Positions 1 to 8,442 of a stretch of DNA of 64,000 nt are shown here, in pieces. The position numbers and the translations under genes were made by a program. Positions within the stretch are counted from its first letter, which is position 1; each line of letters starts with the position of its first letter. The DNA is from Rodentibacter caecimuris (GTDB lineage: Bacteria > Pseudomonadota > Gammaproteobacteria > Enterobacterales > Pasteurellaceae): the NCBI RefSeq assembly GCF_024622045.1, contig NZ_JANKBP010000010.1; one strand, given 5' to 3'. The notes beneath the pieces are model-generated. The model worked only from the letters and a program-made list of their open reading frames with translations. It had not been told where the DNA came from and did no database searches.

Positions 1-157
1 CGGAATCCGTTCTTCCCGCACAAAATACGTCAATTTTTTCATTTGCCACAAAAGACAGCGCATTTTCCAATGTTTCCTGTACCGAACGTACTTTTTCTTG
101 TCTCTGCCAACCAAAATAATGTTGGCCGTTATACTCAATTCCTAAGGCAATTTTCAT
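1..157 (-). CDS. truA: tRNA pseudouridine(38-40) synthase TruA, 5' part only
   Basis: The first 52 codons are present; the rest lies beyond the left edge. The product begins MKIALGIEYNGQHYFGWQRQ and ends in the window at AGRTDS. This is the N-terminal half of the TruA catalytic domain, and the Asp of GRTD is the family's catalytic nucleophile. TruA converts uridines 38-40 of the tRNA anticodon arm to pseudouridine in the cytosol. The start is the ATG at 157, where the protein aligns with the usual family N-terminus. Identification is firm despite truncation. Confidence 0.93.
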   Translation of the reverse strand, partial: MKIALGIEYNGQHYFGWQRQEKVRSVQETLENALSFVANEKIDVFCAGRTDS

Positions 158-187
158 TTCTACCTCATTTTTCATCAAAATTAAAAA

Positions 188-442
188 TTATGTACGTTTG
201 AAATCAATGTGTTCAATTTTAATTTCACCAAATTACTTTAATAGTACCAATGAAGAAAAAAATTCATTACTTCCGAAATCAACTATATGTCTAAACTTCT
301 CAAAGTATGGTATCGGAGTAATCACATCATTAATTATGCCATATAAATATTTGAGATACTGCCTTATCTCATCTAAAAGATATTCGTCTAAAATTAAAGC
401 GAATCACGACAACAAAATGACTAAACAATTGACAATACAAAG
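188..442 (-). pseudogene. Decayed minus-strand gene of unknown function
   Basis: On the minus strand one frame reads like a natural protein tail, rich in charged and aromatic residues (for example LDEYLLDEIRQYLKYLYG and YFEKFRHIVDFGSNEFF). It is interrupted by TGA at 404-406 and TAA at 233-235 and ends IEHIDFKRT at a TAA at 188-190. A purine-rich AGGAGG-like stretch lies upstream, at about 458-470, and a TTG follows near 442. The last eight residues resemble the C-terminus of ribosomal protein L25 encoded at 1481 (LVHIDFKRA), and the DNA there matches over about 17 of 19 bases. I do not recognise the family. The plus-strand reading of this stretch has poor composition and looks antisense. Confidence 0.4.
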
Positions 443-499
443 CAATTTATGTAGTTTCCCCCCTCCTATATCCTACTACACAGGTTAGAACCTATTAGA

Positions 500-1216
500 A
501 TGAAAACAAATTCAACCATTATCATCAACTCTTCTGTTTTTCTCGCTTATATCTCCTTTCTAGGCTGGTCTGTGGCTTACATATACGGATGGGCTAAGTT
601 TTACTACTATAATTATCCTTGGGAATTTGTAGAGGTTGGTATCAATAACATTGCTAGAGCGCTTGGTTATATACTATTCGTTTCAATGATTGTAGTCATA
701 ACTTGCGCCATAGGCTGGATCATTATTAGGAGTGCAAAACAAGTATTCTCAAGAGCAACTGTTGCATCTATTCGAACGTTTGTTGTGTTAAGTATTGTAT
801 TTACTCCATTATTAGTTCAGTTATCACTAGTTACACATAAAACTGACCATGTCATCATTTCTGTTTATTTGCTTGGCGCAATAACCATATCGCTTATTTG
901 TAAAAAGCATAGCTACCACATTAGTATCCGAAAAATTATTCGTGATATTAAAAATCATAAAATTCACTTACTTACTGCGCTTACTATAGTGTATTTTTAC
1001 TTTGCTTTATCCGCTTTTATGATTGGTTATTATGCTCAGATTTTCCCCAAAACTTATGCTCAAATTACATTATTTGAAGAGGATTATTACATCTTTGGAA
1101 GATGTAATAGCACCTTTATTTTGATTCAAGACATAGGAAAGAAGAATAATGAATTTTTTATTTATCCTTGCGTGAACAATATAAAACCTTGCCGAGTAAC
1201 AGTTCAAAATAAATAG
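500..1216 (+). CDS. Multi-pass membrane protein, unrecognised
   Basis: The product has 238 residues with about four hydrophobic segments: roughly residues 10-32, 52-78, 90-108 with 118-134, and 157-177. A polar C-terminal region of about 60 residues with two cysteines (GRCNSTF, IYPCVNNIKPC) follows the last segment, so it is probably exported to the periplasmic side. I recognise no family or catalytic motif. The gene is AT-rich like the decayed gene on its left, and lies between truA and rplY where I would expect no conserved gene, so it may be an acquired accessory gene. No strong ribosome binding site precedes the ATG. A hairpin terminator follows directly. Confidence 0.7.
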   Translation: MKTNSTIIINSSVFLAYISFLGWSVAYIYGWAKFYYYNYPWEFVEVGINNIARALGYILFVSMIVVITCAIGWIIIRSAKQVFSRATVASIRTFVVLSIVFTPLLVQLSLVTHKTDHVIISVYLLGAITISLICKKHSYHISIRKIIRDIKNHKIHLLTALTIVYFYFALSAFMIGYYAQIFPKTYAQITLFEEDYYIFGRCNSTFILIQDIGKKNNEFFIYPCVNNIKPCRVTVQNK

Positions 1217-1220
1217 GAAT

Positions 1221-1240
1221 GCCCAAGTGTGGGCTTTTTA
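1221..1240 (+). terminator. Hairpin terminator after the membrane protein gene
   Basis: A GCCCA stem pairs with TGGGC across a four-base loop and runs into TTTTT, five bases past the stop codon at 1216. Confidence 0.75.
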
Positions 1241-1350
1241 TACAGAAATCTCGACTTTTCGGGAGAACAAGGGATAAAAGCAGTTCCATCGTCAATACAA
1301 ACAACACTGCATTACACGATAAAAGAGAAACTTTTCCCCCACTAAATAAC

Positions 1351-1380
1351 AAAAGCTCATTGTTAAAACAATGAGCTTTT
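1351..1380. terminator. Perfect 14-bp inverted repeat, likely rplY terminator
   Basis: AAAAGCTCATTGTT pairs exactly with AACAATGAGCTTTT around two central bases. A-runs and T-runs at the ends make it usable on both strands. It lies about 100 bases past the rplY stop (minus strand) and also beyond the gene ending at 1216. Confidence 0.65.
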
Positions 1381-1480
1381 ATCTTAAAACGTACTTCTGA
1401 AACGATTTTTTGTCTTATTGATTTGATTAAATCAAAGGTTGTTTCGGAAATAAATGACTTAAAACCGTGTAAATATCGGA

Positions 1481-1768
1481 TTATGCACGTTTGAAGTCAA
1501 TGTGAACCAATTTTGGTTTGAACGGGTGACGTTGCATTGCTTGCACTTTTACCGCCACTTCTTTACCGTCAATGACAAGTGTAATCACATCAGAGTAGAA
1601 AGACTCGTGAGCTTGTGCATTGTTTAATTCATCGTGATTTAAGATGATTGAAACCGGTTCTTCGCTGCCACCATAAACGATTGCAGGAATTTGACCGTTA
1701 TGACGCAGGCGGCGGCTCGCACCCTTACCTTGCGCTGTACGAACTTCAGCGTTAAATTTAAATGCCAT
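1481..1768 (-). CDS. rplY: 50S ribosomal protein L25
   Basis: The 95-residue protein has the usual length of single-domain gammaproteobacterial L25. It starts MAFKFNAEVRTAQGKGASRR and contains the conserved RRLR and IPAIVYGG segments. L25 binds the loop E region of 5S rRNA in the large subunit central protuberance. The gene stands alone, and the AAAGAGAAC just before the ATG is a serviceable ribosome binding site. Its leader contains two hairpins (separate entry) that suggest autogenous control. Confidence 0.97.
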   Translation of the reverse strand: MAFKFNAEVRTAQGKGASRRLRHNGQIPAIVYGGSEEPVSIILNHDELNNAQAHESFYSDVITLVIDGKEVAVKVQAMQRHPFKPKLVHIDFKRA

Positions 1769-1779
1769 TGTTATGTTCT

Positions 1780-1860
1780 CTTTAAAGTAAGATTAAAAAT
1801 TAAAAAATTGCAGGCGACCCAGCAATTTTCCTAAATAGACTCAAAGCCTAGCTTTGAGGG
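1780..1860 (-). promoter_or_regulatory. Structured rplY leader, candidate L25 autoregulatory element
   Basis: Reading towards rplY, the first hairpin has CTCAAAGC pairing with GCTTTGAG (1840-1858). The second has AAAATTGC pairing with GCAATTTT around a GC-rich loop (1804-1829), and a T-rich stretch precedes the start codon. L25 leaders that imitate the 5S rRNA binding site have been described in gammaproteobacteria. I see the stems directly; that this is such a leader is inference. The second hairpin followed by T's could alternatively be an attenuator. Confidence 0.5.
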
Positions 1861-1978
1861 CGAAAATTATAGAGGATTCAACTTGCTAACGCAAACTTTT
1901 TCTAGAAAACTCAGGCTGAAACGATTAGAATGATCCCCAATTTTTTAAAATCTATGAAAACTTAAATAACTCGAACAA

Positions 1979-2584
1979 ATGGAATTTCTTATTAATTTTT
2001 TCACCGACTACGGCTATTGGGCTGTATTTTTTGTCTTGATTATCTGTGGCTTTGGTGTGCCCATCCCTGAAGATATCACTCTTGTTTCTGGCGGCGTAAT
2101 TGCCGGGCTTTATCCCGAAAGCGTTAATTCCCACCTTATGTTACTCGTCAGTATGGTCGGCGTACTTGCAGGCGATTCCTGTATGTACTGGCTTGGTCGC
2201 ATTTATGGTACAAAAATTTTACGTTTCCGCCCAATGCGTAAAATTATCACTTTACAGCGCCTTAAAATGGTACGTGAAAAATTCGCTCAATACGGTAACC
2301 GCGTATTATTTGTCGCACGTTTCCTACCGGGCTTACGCGCGCCAATTTATATGGTTTCGGGTATCACCCGACGGGTGAGCTATACCCGCTTTCTCTTAAT
2401 TGATTTTTGTGCCGCGATTATTTCTGTGCCAATCTGGGTGTACCTTGGAGAATTAGGGGCGAGAAATTTAGATTGGTTGCATGAGCAAATTCAGAAAGGT
2501 CAAATGGTGATTTATATACTGGTTGCCGCCGTTGCCCTATTCTTGCTTTGGAAATGGAAAAAATCGAAAAAACAGAAAAATTAA
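1979..2584 (+). CDS. DedA family inner-membrane protein
   Basis: This 201-residue membrane protein matches the DedA (SNARE-associated/VTT) family. It has an N-terminal re-entrant region with FGVPIPEDITLVSGG, then GDSCMYWLGRIYG, then the diagnostic ARFLPGLRAPIYMVSG around residues 110-126, and a C-terminal helix followed by a basic tail (KWKKSKKQKN). DedA proteins are implicated in undecaprenyl-phosphate or phospholipid translocation and membrane-potential maintenance. The gene is monocistronic and convergent with ribE across an uptake-sequence hairpin. No clear Shine-Dalgarno precedes the chosen ATG. The exact paralogue (YohD-, YabI- or DedA-type) is not decided. Confidence 0.88.
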   Translation: MEFLINFFTDYGYWAVFFVLIICGFGVPIPEDITLVSGGVIAGLYPESVNSHLMLLVSMVGVLAGDSCMYWLGRIYGTKILRFRPMRKIITLQRLKMVREKFAQYGNRVLFVARFLPGLRAPIYMVSGITRRVSYTRFLLIDFCAAIISVPIWVYLGELGARNLDWLHEQIQKGQMVIYILVAAVALFLLWKWKKSKKQKN

Positions 2585-2591
2585 TGTTATG

Positions 2592-2629
2592 AAGTGCGGT
2601 CAAAAACAGTGAGATTTTTGACCGCACTT
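2592..2629. terminator. Inverted uptake-sequence pair between dedA and ribE
   Basis: AAGTGCGGTCAAAAA and its exact complement form a 15-bp stem between two convergent stop codons. This arrangement of DNA uptake signals is used as a bidirectional terminator in Pasteurellaceae. Confidence 0.8.
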
Positions 2630-2634
2630 TTCAT

Positions 2635-3246
2635 TTAACAACGCGCAGCTAAATAACGTTCTACTGTGTCCACAATTGCTTGCGTTTGCGGATCAATTTC
2701 AATATTCACAACATCCCCCATTTTGCGTTGTCCCATCAAGGTTCGTTGTAGCGTTTCCGGAATTAAGTTCACACAAAATTGATTGTCTTTAACTTCACCG
2801 ATCGTCAAACTAATACCGTCTACTGCAACAAAGCCTTTGGTTAAAATATATTTCATTACTTCGGCATTCGGTAATTCAAACCAAATTTGGCGATTATTCT
2901 CCGTCGCAATAATGTCAGAAATCACCGCCGTGCAATACACATGACCGGACAAAATATGCCCGCCAATTTCAGCGCCCATTTGCATTGCACGTTCAATATT
3001 AACGAAATCGCCGGCTTTTAATGCCCCAAGATTGGTAATACGCAACGTTTCTTGCATTAAATCGAAGCTAACGAGATCGTCATTAATTTCAGTAACGGTT
3101 AAACACACGCCATTATTAGATACCGATGCACCAATTTCTAAACCTTTTCGCATTTCAGGTGGCAATTTTACTACCTGTGTTCTAAAATGTGTGCTTTCTG
3201 TAATTGAATGAATCCGGGCTATGCCCTGTACAATTCCGGTAAACAT
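2635..3246 (-). CDS. ribE: Riboflavin synthase alpha subunit
   Basis: The 203-residue protein has the two tandem lumazine-binding repeats of riboflavin synthase. Repeat one begins MFTGIVQGIARI and holds SVSNNGVCLTV; repeat two holds ILTKGFVAVDGISLTI. It dismutates two 6,7-dimethyl-8-ribityllumazine molecules to riboflavin. I chose the ATG at 3246, not one four codons upstream, because GAGG lies seven bases before it and MFTG is the family's conserved start. It is divergent from norM and shares an approximately 50-base promoter region with it. The enzyme is also called ribC in some genomes. Confidence 0.95.
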   Translation of the reverse strand: MFTGIVQGIARIHSITESTHFRTQVVKLPPEMRKGLEIGASVSNNGVCLTVTEINDDLVSFDLMQETLRITNLGALKAGDFVNIERAMQMGAEIGGHILSGHVYCTAVISDIIATENNRQIWFELPNAEVMKYILTKGFVAVDGISLTIGEVKDNQFCVNLIPETLQRTLMGQRKMGDVVNIEIDPQTQAIVDTVERYLAARC

Positions 3247-3296
3247 AATTTTCCTCAATCTTTTTCAAAAAAATTTTCGCATAGTGTATCAAATTT

Positions 3297-4691
3297 ATGA
3301 ATATTCGTCTTTTATCTGAATACCAAGCTGATATTAAAAAATTGATAAAAATCGCTACACCGATTCTATTCGCTCAAGTCGCACAAAACTCGATGGGGCT
3401 TGTGGATACGATTATGGCAGGGCGTGTCAGCTCTACGGATATGGCGGCAATTTCTGTCGGTGCGTCAATTTGGTTGCCACTGGTGTTATTCGGACACGGT
3501 CTATTGCTTGCACTACCGCCAACCGTGTCATATCTAAACGGATCGGGACAACGCCACCGCATTGCCCACCAAATTCGTCAAGGTATTTGGATCGCCCTAG
3601 CCAGTTGTCTTCCTCTTGGCGCACTTATTTATTACAGTGATTTTGTCTTGCAATTTATGCAAATGGATCCTCAAATGGCACAAATTGCGCGAGACTATCT
3701 GCGTGCCATGATTTGGGGACTACCCGCTTATTTATTGCTGATTAATTTTCGTTGTTTAAATGACGGTATTGCAAAAACCAAGCCCGCCATGGTGATTACT
3801 TTTCTTGGTTTAATGGTAAATATTCCGCTGAACTACATTTTTATTTACGGTAAACTCGGCGTGCCGGCATTCGGTGCGGTGGGTTGCGGTATTGCAACGG
3901 CAATAGTGAATTGGTTAATGTTTTTTATGATGATTAGCTACTCTTACTTTAATCGTCAAGAACGTGAGCTAAAAGTATTTAGCCAACTCATTGAAAAACC
4001 TCATTTTGTTACATTAAAAAAACTTTTGCAGCTAGGTTTACCTATCGCTCTTTCGATTTGTTGTGAAGTGGCACTGTTTGCGATTACCGCATTATTGCTT
4101 TCTCCGCTTGGTGCAACTATTGTGGCAAGCCATCAAATTGCGTTAAACACCAGTTCCTTTATTTTTATGTTTCCGATGTCGATCGGGATGGCAACTACAA
4201 TTCTTGTTGGGCAGGCACTCGGCTCCGGCTCACCGCAAAAAGCTAAAAATATCGCGTATTCCGCCATTATTCTCGGTTTAACCATCACACTAATCACAGC
4301 ATTTATTACGGTATTCTTTCGCTATGAAATTGCCGGCATTTTTGTGACGGATAACACCGTGATTAGTATGGCTGCCGGTTTATTACTTATTGCCGCTATT
4401 TACCAGTTTTCCGATACGATCCAAGTGGTGGTAAGCGGTGTGTTACGCGGTTATAAAGACACCAAAGTAATACTCTATATTACGCTTTTCGCTTATTGGG
4501 TGATCGGTGTGCCGTTGGGTTATACGTTGGCTCGAACCGATTGGCTTATGCCAAGCATTAGCGCGCAGGGTTTCTGGATTGCGTTTGTGGTCTCACTCAC
4601 TTTTGCCGCTATTTTATTATTCTATCGAATGAGAAAAACACAAAATTTAGGTGATGACGTATTGATGGCTCGATTAGAAAAACTGAAGTAA
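3297..4691 (+). CDS. norM: MATE family multidrug/Na+ antiporter NorM
   Basis: This 464-residue protein has the 12-helix MATE layout with two homologous halves. The first half contains FAQVAQNSMGLVDTIMAGR and the second PIALSICCEVALFAI. NorM exports cationic drugs and dyes in exchange for Na+ or H+ across the inner membrane. The pairing with ribE on the opposite strand is common in Pasteurellaceae and enterobacteria. No strong ribosome binding site is visible. It converges on the thiamin operon through a partial uptake-sequence dyad (GCGGTCA at 4719, TGACCGC at 4758) with a long loop. Confidence 0.92.
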   Translation: MNIRLLSEYQADIKKLIKIATPILFAQVAQNSMGLVDTIMAGRVSSTDMAAISVGASIWLPLVLFGHGLLLALPPTVSYLNGSGQRHRIAHQIRQGIWIALASCLPLGALIYYSDFVLQFMQMDPQMAQIARDYLRAMIWGLPAYLLLINFRCLNDGIAKTKPAMVITFLGLMVNIPLNYIFIYGKLGVPAFGAVGCGIATAIVNWLMFFMMISYSYFNRQERELKVFSQLIEKPHFVTLKKLLQLGLPIALSICCEVALFAITALLLSPLGATIVASHQIALNTSSFIFMFPMSIGMATTILVGQALGSGSPQKAKNIAYSAIILGLTITLITAFITVFFRYEIAGIFVTDNTVISMAAGLLLIAAIYQFSDTIQVVVSGVLRGYKDTKVILYITLFAYWVIGVPLGYTLARTDWLMPSISAQGFWIAFVVSLTFAAILLFYRMRKTQNLGDDVLMARLEKLK

Positions 4692-4777
4692 GGTTGTTAC
4701 GCCATCAATTAAAAAAGTGCGGTCAAATTTCATAATGTTTTACAATATCGTGAAAAATGACCGCCTGTTATTTTAAA

Positions 4778-6085
4778 TCAGCATTCCTCTAGTTTCGTAC
4801 CTTTCGTTTCCCGAATAAACCATAAACCAATCAGGCTCAACAGGGCGTTTAATGTCAAATAAATTCCCACTGCTTTTAAACCGTAATGGGCATTTAACGG
4901 TAAAGCGATAATAGAAGCCACACTCGCACCAAATAACCCTGCAATATTATAAGTCAGTGAAGCCCCTGAATAACGGGCGTGGGTTGGGAATAATTCCGGT
5001 AAAAAACTGGCAAGCGGCCCATACCCCATTCCAATTAATCCCATTCCGATAACTAAGAACCAAAACAAACTGTGAGCCGTGCCGTTTTCAAGGAAAAACG
5101 GCAATGCTAAACCAAAAATCGCAACACCGACGGTAGTCCAAATCAGCCAAAGCCGACGACCAATTTTATCAATGTATTTGCCCGAAATGACAATCGTGCC
5201 CGCTAAAGAAAGCGCACTTGCCATTAATAAGGCAGTGAAAATATGAGGGGAAAATCCCAATCCCATTGCATAACCGGCATCCGATACGGTTGGTGCGGAT
5301 TTCGCATAGATTTGACTAAATGCGATCATGACATAAAACAACACGTAACCGGCAATACAAGTGAGCATTCCCAAGAAAAAAGATTTGAAATGGTTTGTCA
5401 TGACTTCTAACATTGGCAAACCTTTAGCTTGCGGTTTATTTAATCTTTCAAGAAAAATCGGGGTTTCAGTGAGTTTTAACCGCACATATAAACCGATACC
5501 AACCAATAGAATTGAAGATAAAAACGGAATTCTCCACGCCCAATCTAACATTGCCGCCTGTCCGAAAATGGCGCCGATCAACAAAAATACACCGTTCGCC
5601 AATAATAAGCCTAACGGTGCACCAAGTTGTGGGAACGTACCATACCAACCACGTTTGCCCTCCAGCGCATTTTCAACAGCCACTAATGCGGCACCGCCCC
5701 ATTCTCCGCCTAAACCGATGCCTTGTCCGATACGGCATAAACAGAGCAAAATTGTTGCACTAATACCGATACTTTCATAACTCGGTAATAATCCGATAAT
5801 CACAGTAGAAACGCCCATTAACAATAAGCTCATCACAAAGGTATTTTTGCGCCCGATACGATCGCCAAAATGCCCAAACAATGCGGCACCTAAAGGGCGG
5901 GCAATAAAAGTTAAAGCGAGTGTAGAAAGGGCTGCAATCTGCCCTGAGAGAGGATCGGCAGCGTGAAAAAATTGCTGGTTAAACACCAACACGGCGGCCA
6001 TTGCGTAAATATAGTTGTCGAAATACTCAATCGCCGTACCAATCATTGTTGCCATTGCGATTTGTTTCGGACTGTTTTGTTTCAT
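4778..6085 (-). CDS. MFS transporter of the thiamin operon, possible pyrimidine (HMP) transporter
   Basis: The 435-residue, 12-helix protein belongs to the metabolite:H+ symporter branch of the major facilitator superfamily. It has IGTAIEYFDNYIYAMAA at the N-terminus, the GHFGDRIGRK loop motif and GIGLGGEWGGAALVAVENA in helix 5. It is the last gene of the TPP-riboswitch operon, 54 bases after thiE. Comparative genomics has proposed a thiamin-regulated MFS carrier (ThiU) for hydroxymethylpyrimidine in Haemophilus and Pasteurella, and position supports that role here; the substrate is inference. The start at 6085 is preceded by GGAG at seven bases. A longer in-frame start nine codons upstream lacks one. 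Confidence 0.85.
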   Translation of the reverse strand: MKQNSPKQIAMATMIGTAIEYFDNYIYAMAAVLVFNQQFFHAADPLSGQIAALSTLALTFIARPLGAALFGHFGDRIGRKNTFVMSLLLMGVSTVIIGLLPSYESIGISATILLCLCRIGQGIGLGGEWGGAALVAVENALEGKRGWYGTFPQLGAPLGLLLANGVFLLIGAIFGQAAMLDWAWRIPFLSSILLVGIGLYVRLKLTETPIFLERLNKPQAKGLPMLEVMTNHFKSFFLGMLTCIAGYVLFYVMIAFSQIYAKSAPTVSDAGYAMGLGFSPHIFTALLMASALSLAGTIVISGKYIDKIGRRLWLIWTTVGVAIFGLALPFFLENGTAHSLFWFLVIGMGLIGMGYGPLASFLPELFPTHARYSGASLTYNIAGLFGASVASIIALPLNAHYGLKAVGIYLTLNALLSLIGLWFIRETKGTKLEEC

Positions 6086-6139
6086 TATTTTTCTCCAAGG
6101 AAAGGCATTCAAATTTAACGCATACTTTTGCCAGCCAAT

Positions 6140-6808
6140 TTACCGGCTAGCCTCTCTTAACGCTCTAGCCATCATTTCAACATTTTTTGCCTGACTGATC
6201 GCTGAAATTACCGCCACACCATCAGCCCCAAATTCCCTTAAAGTGCGAACGTGTTCCAACTTCACACCGCCAATCGCAACAAACGGTTTCGTTATGCCTG
6301 ATTTTCGCAAATCTTGAACAAACCCCATACCACGTGTCGGTTTGGGATTTTCCTTTGATTGCGTTGGGAAAATCGGCCCAATACCAAAATAATCAATCTC
6401 CGCCATTGCTTCGCCTATTTTGGCTTCTTCTAATAAATTAACCGACCACCCCACAATCATCGCTTTATTCGCTTTTGCCCGAATAACCTGTACCGCCATA
6501 TCGGTTTGTCCCACATGGATACCGTCTGCCTCAAGCTCAAAAGCTAAATCAACATCATCATTGACGATAAACGGCACGCGATATTCACGGCACATATCCC
6601 GACAGCTAATGGCTAACGCTTTTTGTGCTGCCGGCGAGTGTTCAAGGGAAAATTTGCCTTTATCCCGAAATTGGAAACAAGTAATACCGCCGTCTAATGC
6701 TTGTTTTAATACAGAAAGTAAATTTTGTGCATTATTTTCCCCCAAATGCCGACAATCTTGCGTTCCCGCTACAAAGTAAAGCGGTAGGATTTCTCGAATT
6801 TTTTGCAT
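6140..6808 (-). CDS. thiE: Thiamin-phosphate synthase
   Basis: This 222-residue TIM-barrel enzyme couples HMP-pyrophosphate with thiazole phosphate to give thiamin phosphate. Visible family motifs are CFQFRDKG (phosphate/pyrimidine pocket), FIVNDDVDLA, DGIHVGQTD, FGIGPIFPTQSK and FVAIGGV. The ATG follows the thiD TAA with no gap, with AGGA about nine bases upstream, so translation is likely coupled. With thiM and thiD it joins the two salvaged halves of thiamin. Confidence 0.95.
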   Translation of the reverse strand: MQKIREILPLYFVAGTQDCRHLGENNAQNLLSVLKQALDGGITCFQFRDKGKFSLEHSPAAQKALAISCRDMCREYRVPFIVNDDVDLAFELEADGIHVGQTDMAVQVIRAKANKAMIVGWSVNLLEEAKIGEAMAEIDYFGIGPIFPTQSKENPKPTRGMGFVQDLRKSGITKPFVAIGGVKLEHVRTLREFGADGVAVISAISQAKNVEMMARALREASR

Positions 6809-7639
6809 TTAATCATTCCTCTTTAAATTAACTAAATCACGATAAGCCCAATGGTTTGTCGGCCCGTGCCCATGACCGATATTGAGCGGCTGACTAATTG
6901 CTGCCGTAATAAAATCTTTGGCAATTTTGACCGCACTTTGCAACGGTTTTCCCTTCGCCAATTCTGCCGTTAAACAAGCGGAAAAGGTGCAACCGGTGCC
7001 ATGCGTATGTGGCGTATAAAAACGTGGGCTTTCCAATACAAAATAACCACCATCGTCAAGCAAAACCCAATCTTGGCATTGTTCACTCTGCGAGTTCAGG
7101 GAATGCCCGCCTTTGATAATCACATTACGTGCCCCTAACTTTTGGAGGGATTTTGCCGCTTTTTGAATGCTCATTTCATCGTAAATCGTCATCCCCGTTA
7201 AGGCTTCCGTTTCAGGAAGATTGGGAGTAATCACATCCGCCAGCGGGAGCAAATGTTCAATAAGTGCCGAAACCGCCTGCGATTGTAAGAGTGGTGCGCC
7301 GCCTTTCGCGATCATCACAGGATCAAGAACCAAATTGCCAAATGGACGTTCTTTAAGAGATTCCGCCACACATTCAATAATTTCCGGCGTTCCGAGCATG
7401 CCAATTTTCACGCTTGCAATATTGAAATCGTTTTTCACCGCTTGTAGTTGTGAACGAATGGTTTTCAATGGAATAGTGTGAATATCAAATACTCCCTGTG
7501 TATTTTGAGCCGTTACGGCAGTCACCACTGAAGTACCGAACACACCTTGCATTTGAAAGGTTTTTAGATCGGCTTGAATACCCGCACCGCCGCCACTATC
7601 CGAACCGGCGATGGTTAATACTTGGGGAATATTACTCAT
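6809..7639 (-). CDS. thiD: Hydroxymethylpyrimidine / HMP-phosphate kinase
   Basis: The 276-residue ribokinase-fold enzyme phosphorylates HMP twice to HMP-PP. It has the N-terminal signature TIAGSDSGGGAGIQADLKTF, a central LDPVMIAKGG and the C-terminal anion-hole motif THGTGCTFSA. The start at 7639 (MSNIPQVLTIAGSD) overlaps the thiM stop by eight bases (ATGAGTAA); an upstream ATG seven codons earlier would extend into thiM without improving the family alignment. It lies in the thiamin salvage operon. Confidence 0.95.
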   Translation of the reverse strand: MSNIPQVLTIAGSDSGGGAGIQADLKTFQMQGVFGTSVVTAVTAQNTQGVFDIHTIPLKTIRSQLQAVKNDFNIASVKIGMLGTPEIIECVAESLKERPFGNLVLDPVMIAKGGAPLLQSQAVSALIEHLLPLADVITPNLPETEALTGMTIYDEMSIQKAAKSLQKLGARNVIIKGGHSLNSQSEQCQDWVLLDDGGYFVLESPRFYTPHTHGTGCTFSACLTAELAKGKPLQSAVKIAKDFITAAISQPLNIGHGHGPTNHWAYRDLVNLKRND

Positions 7640-8423
7640 TGATCCGCCCTTTATGTGCAATCGTTTCAGGGGAAAGCGCCGCTAATTCATCTAATAAACG
7701 AATTTGGAATTGGCCGACTTGAGTAGTCAGACCTTGAGCGGCAAGTTCGCCCGCAACGGTATAAGCGACACAGGCTTCGAGGGTTGCCGCAAAATGATCG
7801 CCCGAATCCACAGCTAAGAAAGCCCCACAGACCGCACTGAGTAAACAGCCCGATGCCGTTACTTTAGGGAACAACGGCGTACCATTATGCACCGTAGCGG
7901 TTTGCCTACCGTCGCTGATGACATCAACTTCCCCACTAATCAATACAACACAGCCATGCTGCTTTGCGACACGTTGGGCAACGGCTTTCAAATCGACGTT
8001 ACCTTGTCCGGCATCCACGCCTTTCGCTTGCCACGCTTCACCTGCAATTGTTGCCAATTCACCGGCATTACCACGAATTAGTGCAAATTTTATTTCAGAC
8101 AACAGCTGACGTATGGTCTCTCGCCGATAGCTCGTTGCTCCTACGCCGACAGGATCAAGCACAACAGGGATCCCTTTCGCATTTGCCGTTTTACCTGCCA
8201 ACAACATAGATTTTTGTTCTTTGCCGATCAATGTGCCGATATTAATCACGAGAGCTTGGCTTAAATTTGGCATTTCGACCATCTCCCCTTCGCTATCGGA
8301 CATCATCGGGGAAGCCCCTAATGCCAATAATCCGTTGGCACTAAAATTAGCCGCAACAATGTTGGTAATATTATGAATGAGCGGATTTTGCTCACGGATT
8401 TTTGTAAGATAAATAGATTCCAT
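7632..8423 (-). CDS. thiM: Hydroxyethylthiazole kinase
   Basis: The 263-residue kinase phosphorylates the thiazole moiety for thiamin salvage. Family motifs are PLIHNITNIVAANFSANGLL, GASPMMSD, LDPVGVGAT, IRGNAGE and TASGCLLSAVCGAF (catalytic Cys region). Two adjacent ATGs occur; the second, at 8423, lies six bases from GGAG and is preferred. No de novo pyrimidine or thiazole synthesis genes are seen in the window, so the operon looks purely salvage. Confidence 0.95.
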   Translation of the reverse strand: MESIYLTKIREQNPLIHNITNIVAANFSANGLLALGASPMMSDSEGEMVEMPNLSQALVINIGTLIGKEQKSMLLAGKTANAKGIPVVLDPVGVGATSYRRETIRQLLSEIKFALIRGNAGELATIAGEAWQAKGVDAGQGNVDLKAVAQRVAKQHGCVVLISGEVDVISDGRQTATVHNGTPLFPKVTASGCLLSAVCGAFLAVDSGDHFAATLEACVAYTVAGELAAQGLTTQVGQFQIRLLDELAALSPETIAHKGRINE

Positions 8424-8442
8424 CATAGTCTCCTTTTTGTGG

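Noticed and set aside
198..488. 96-codon plus-strand frame
   Set aside because: It is antisense to a more protein-like minus-strand frame, lacks a ribosome site and has unnatural composition.
1158..1352. 64-codon minus frame between the membrane gene and rplY
   Set aside because: It overlaps the membrane-protein gene end and a terminator, and has no ribosome site.
4719..4764. Terminator between norM and the MFS gene
   Set aside because: GCGGTCA and TGACCGC can pair, but the loop of over 30 bases makes a stable terminator doubtful.
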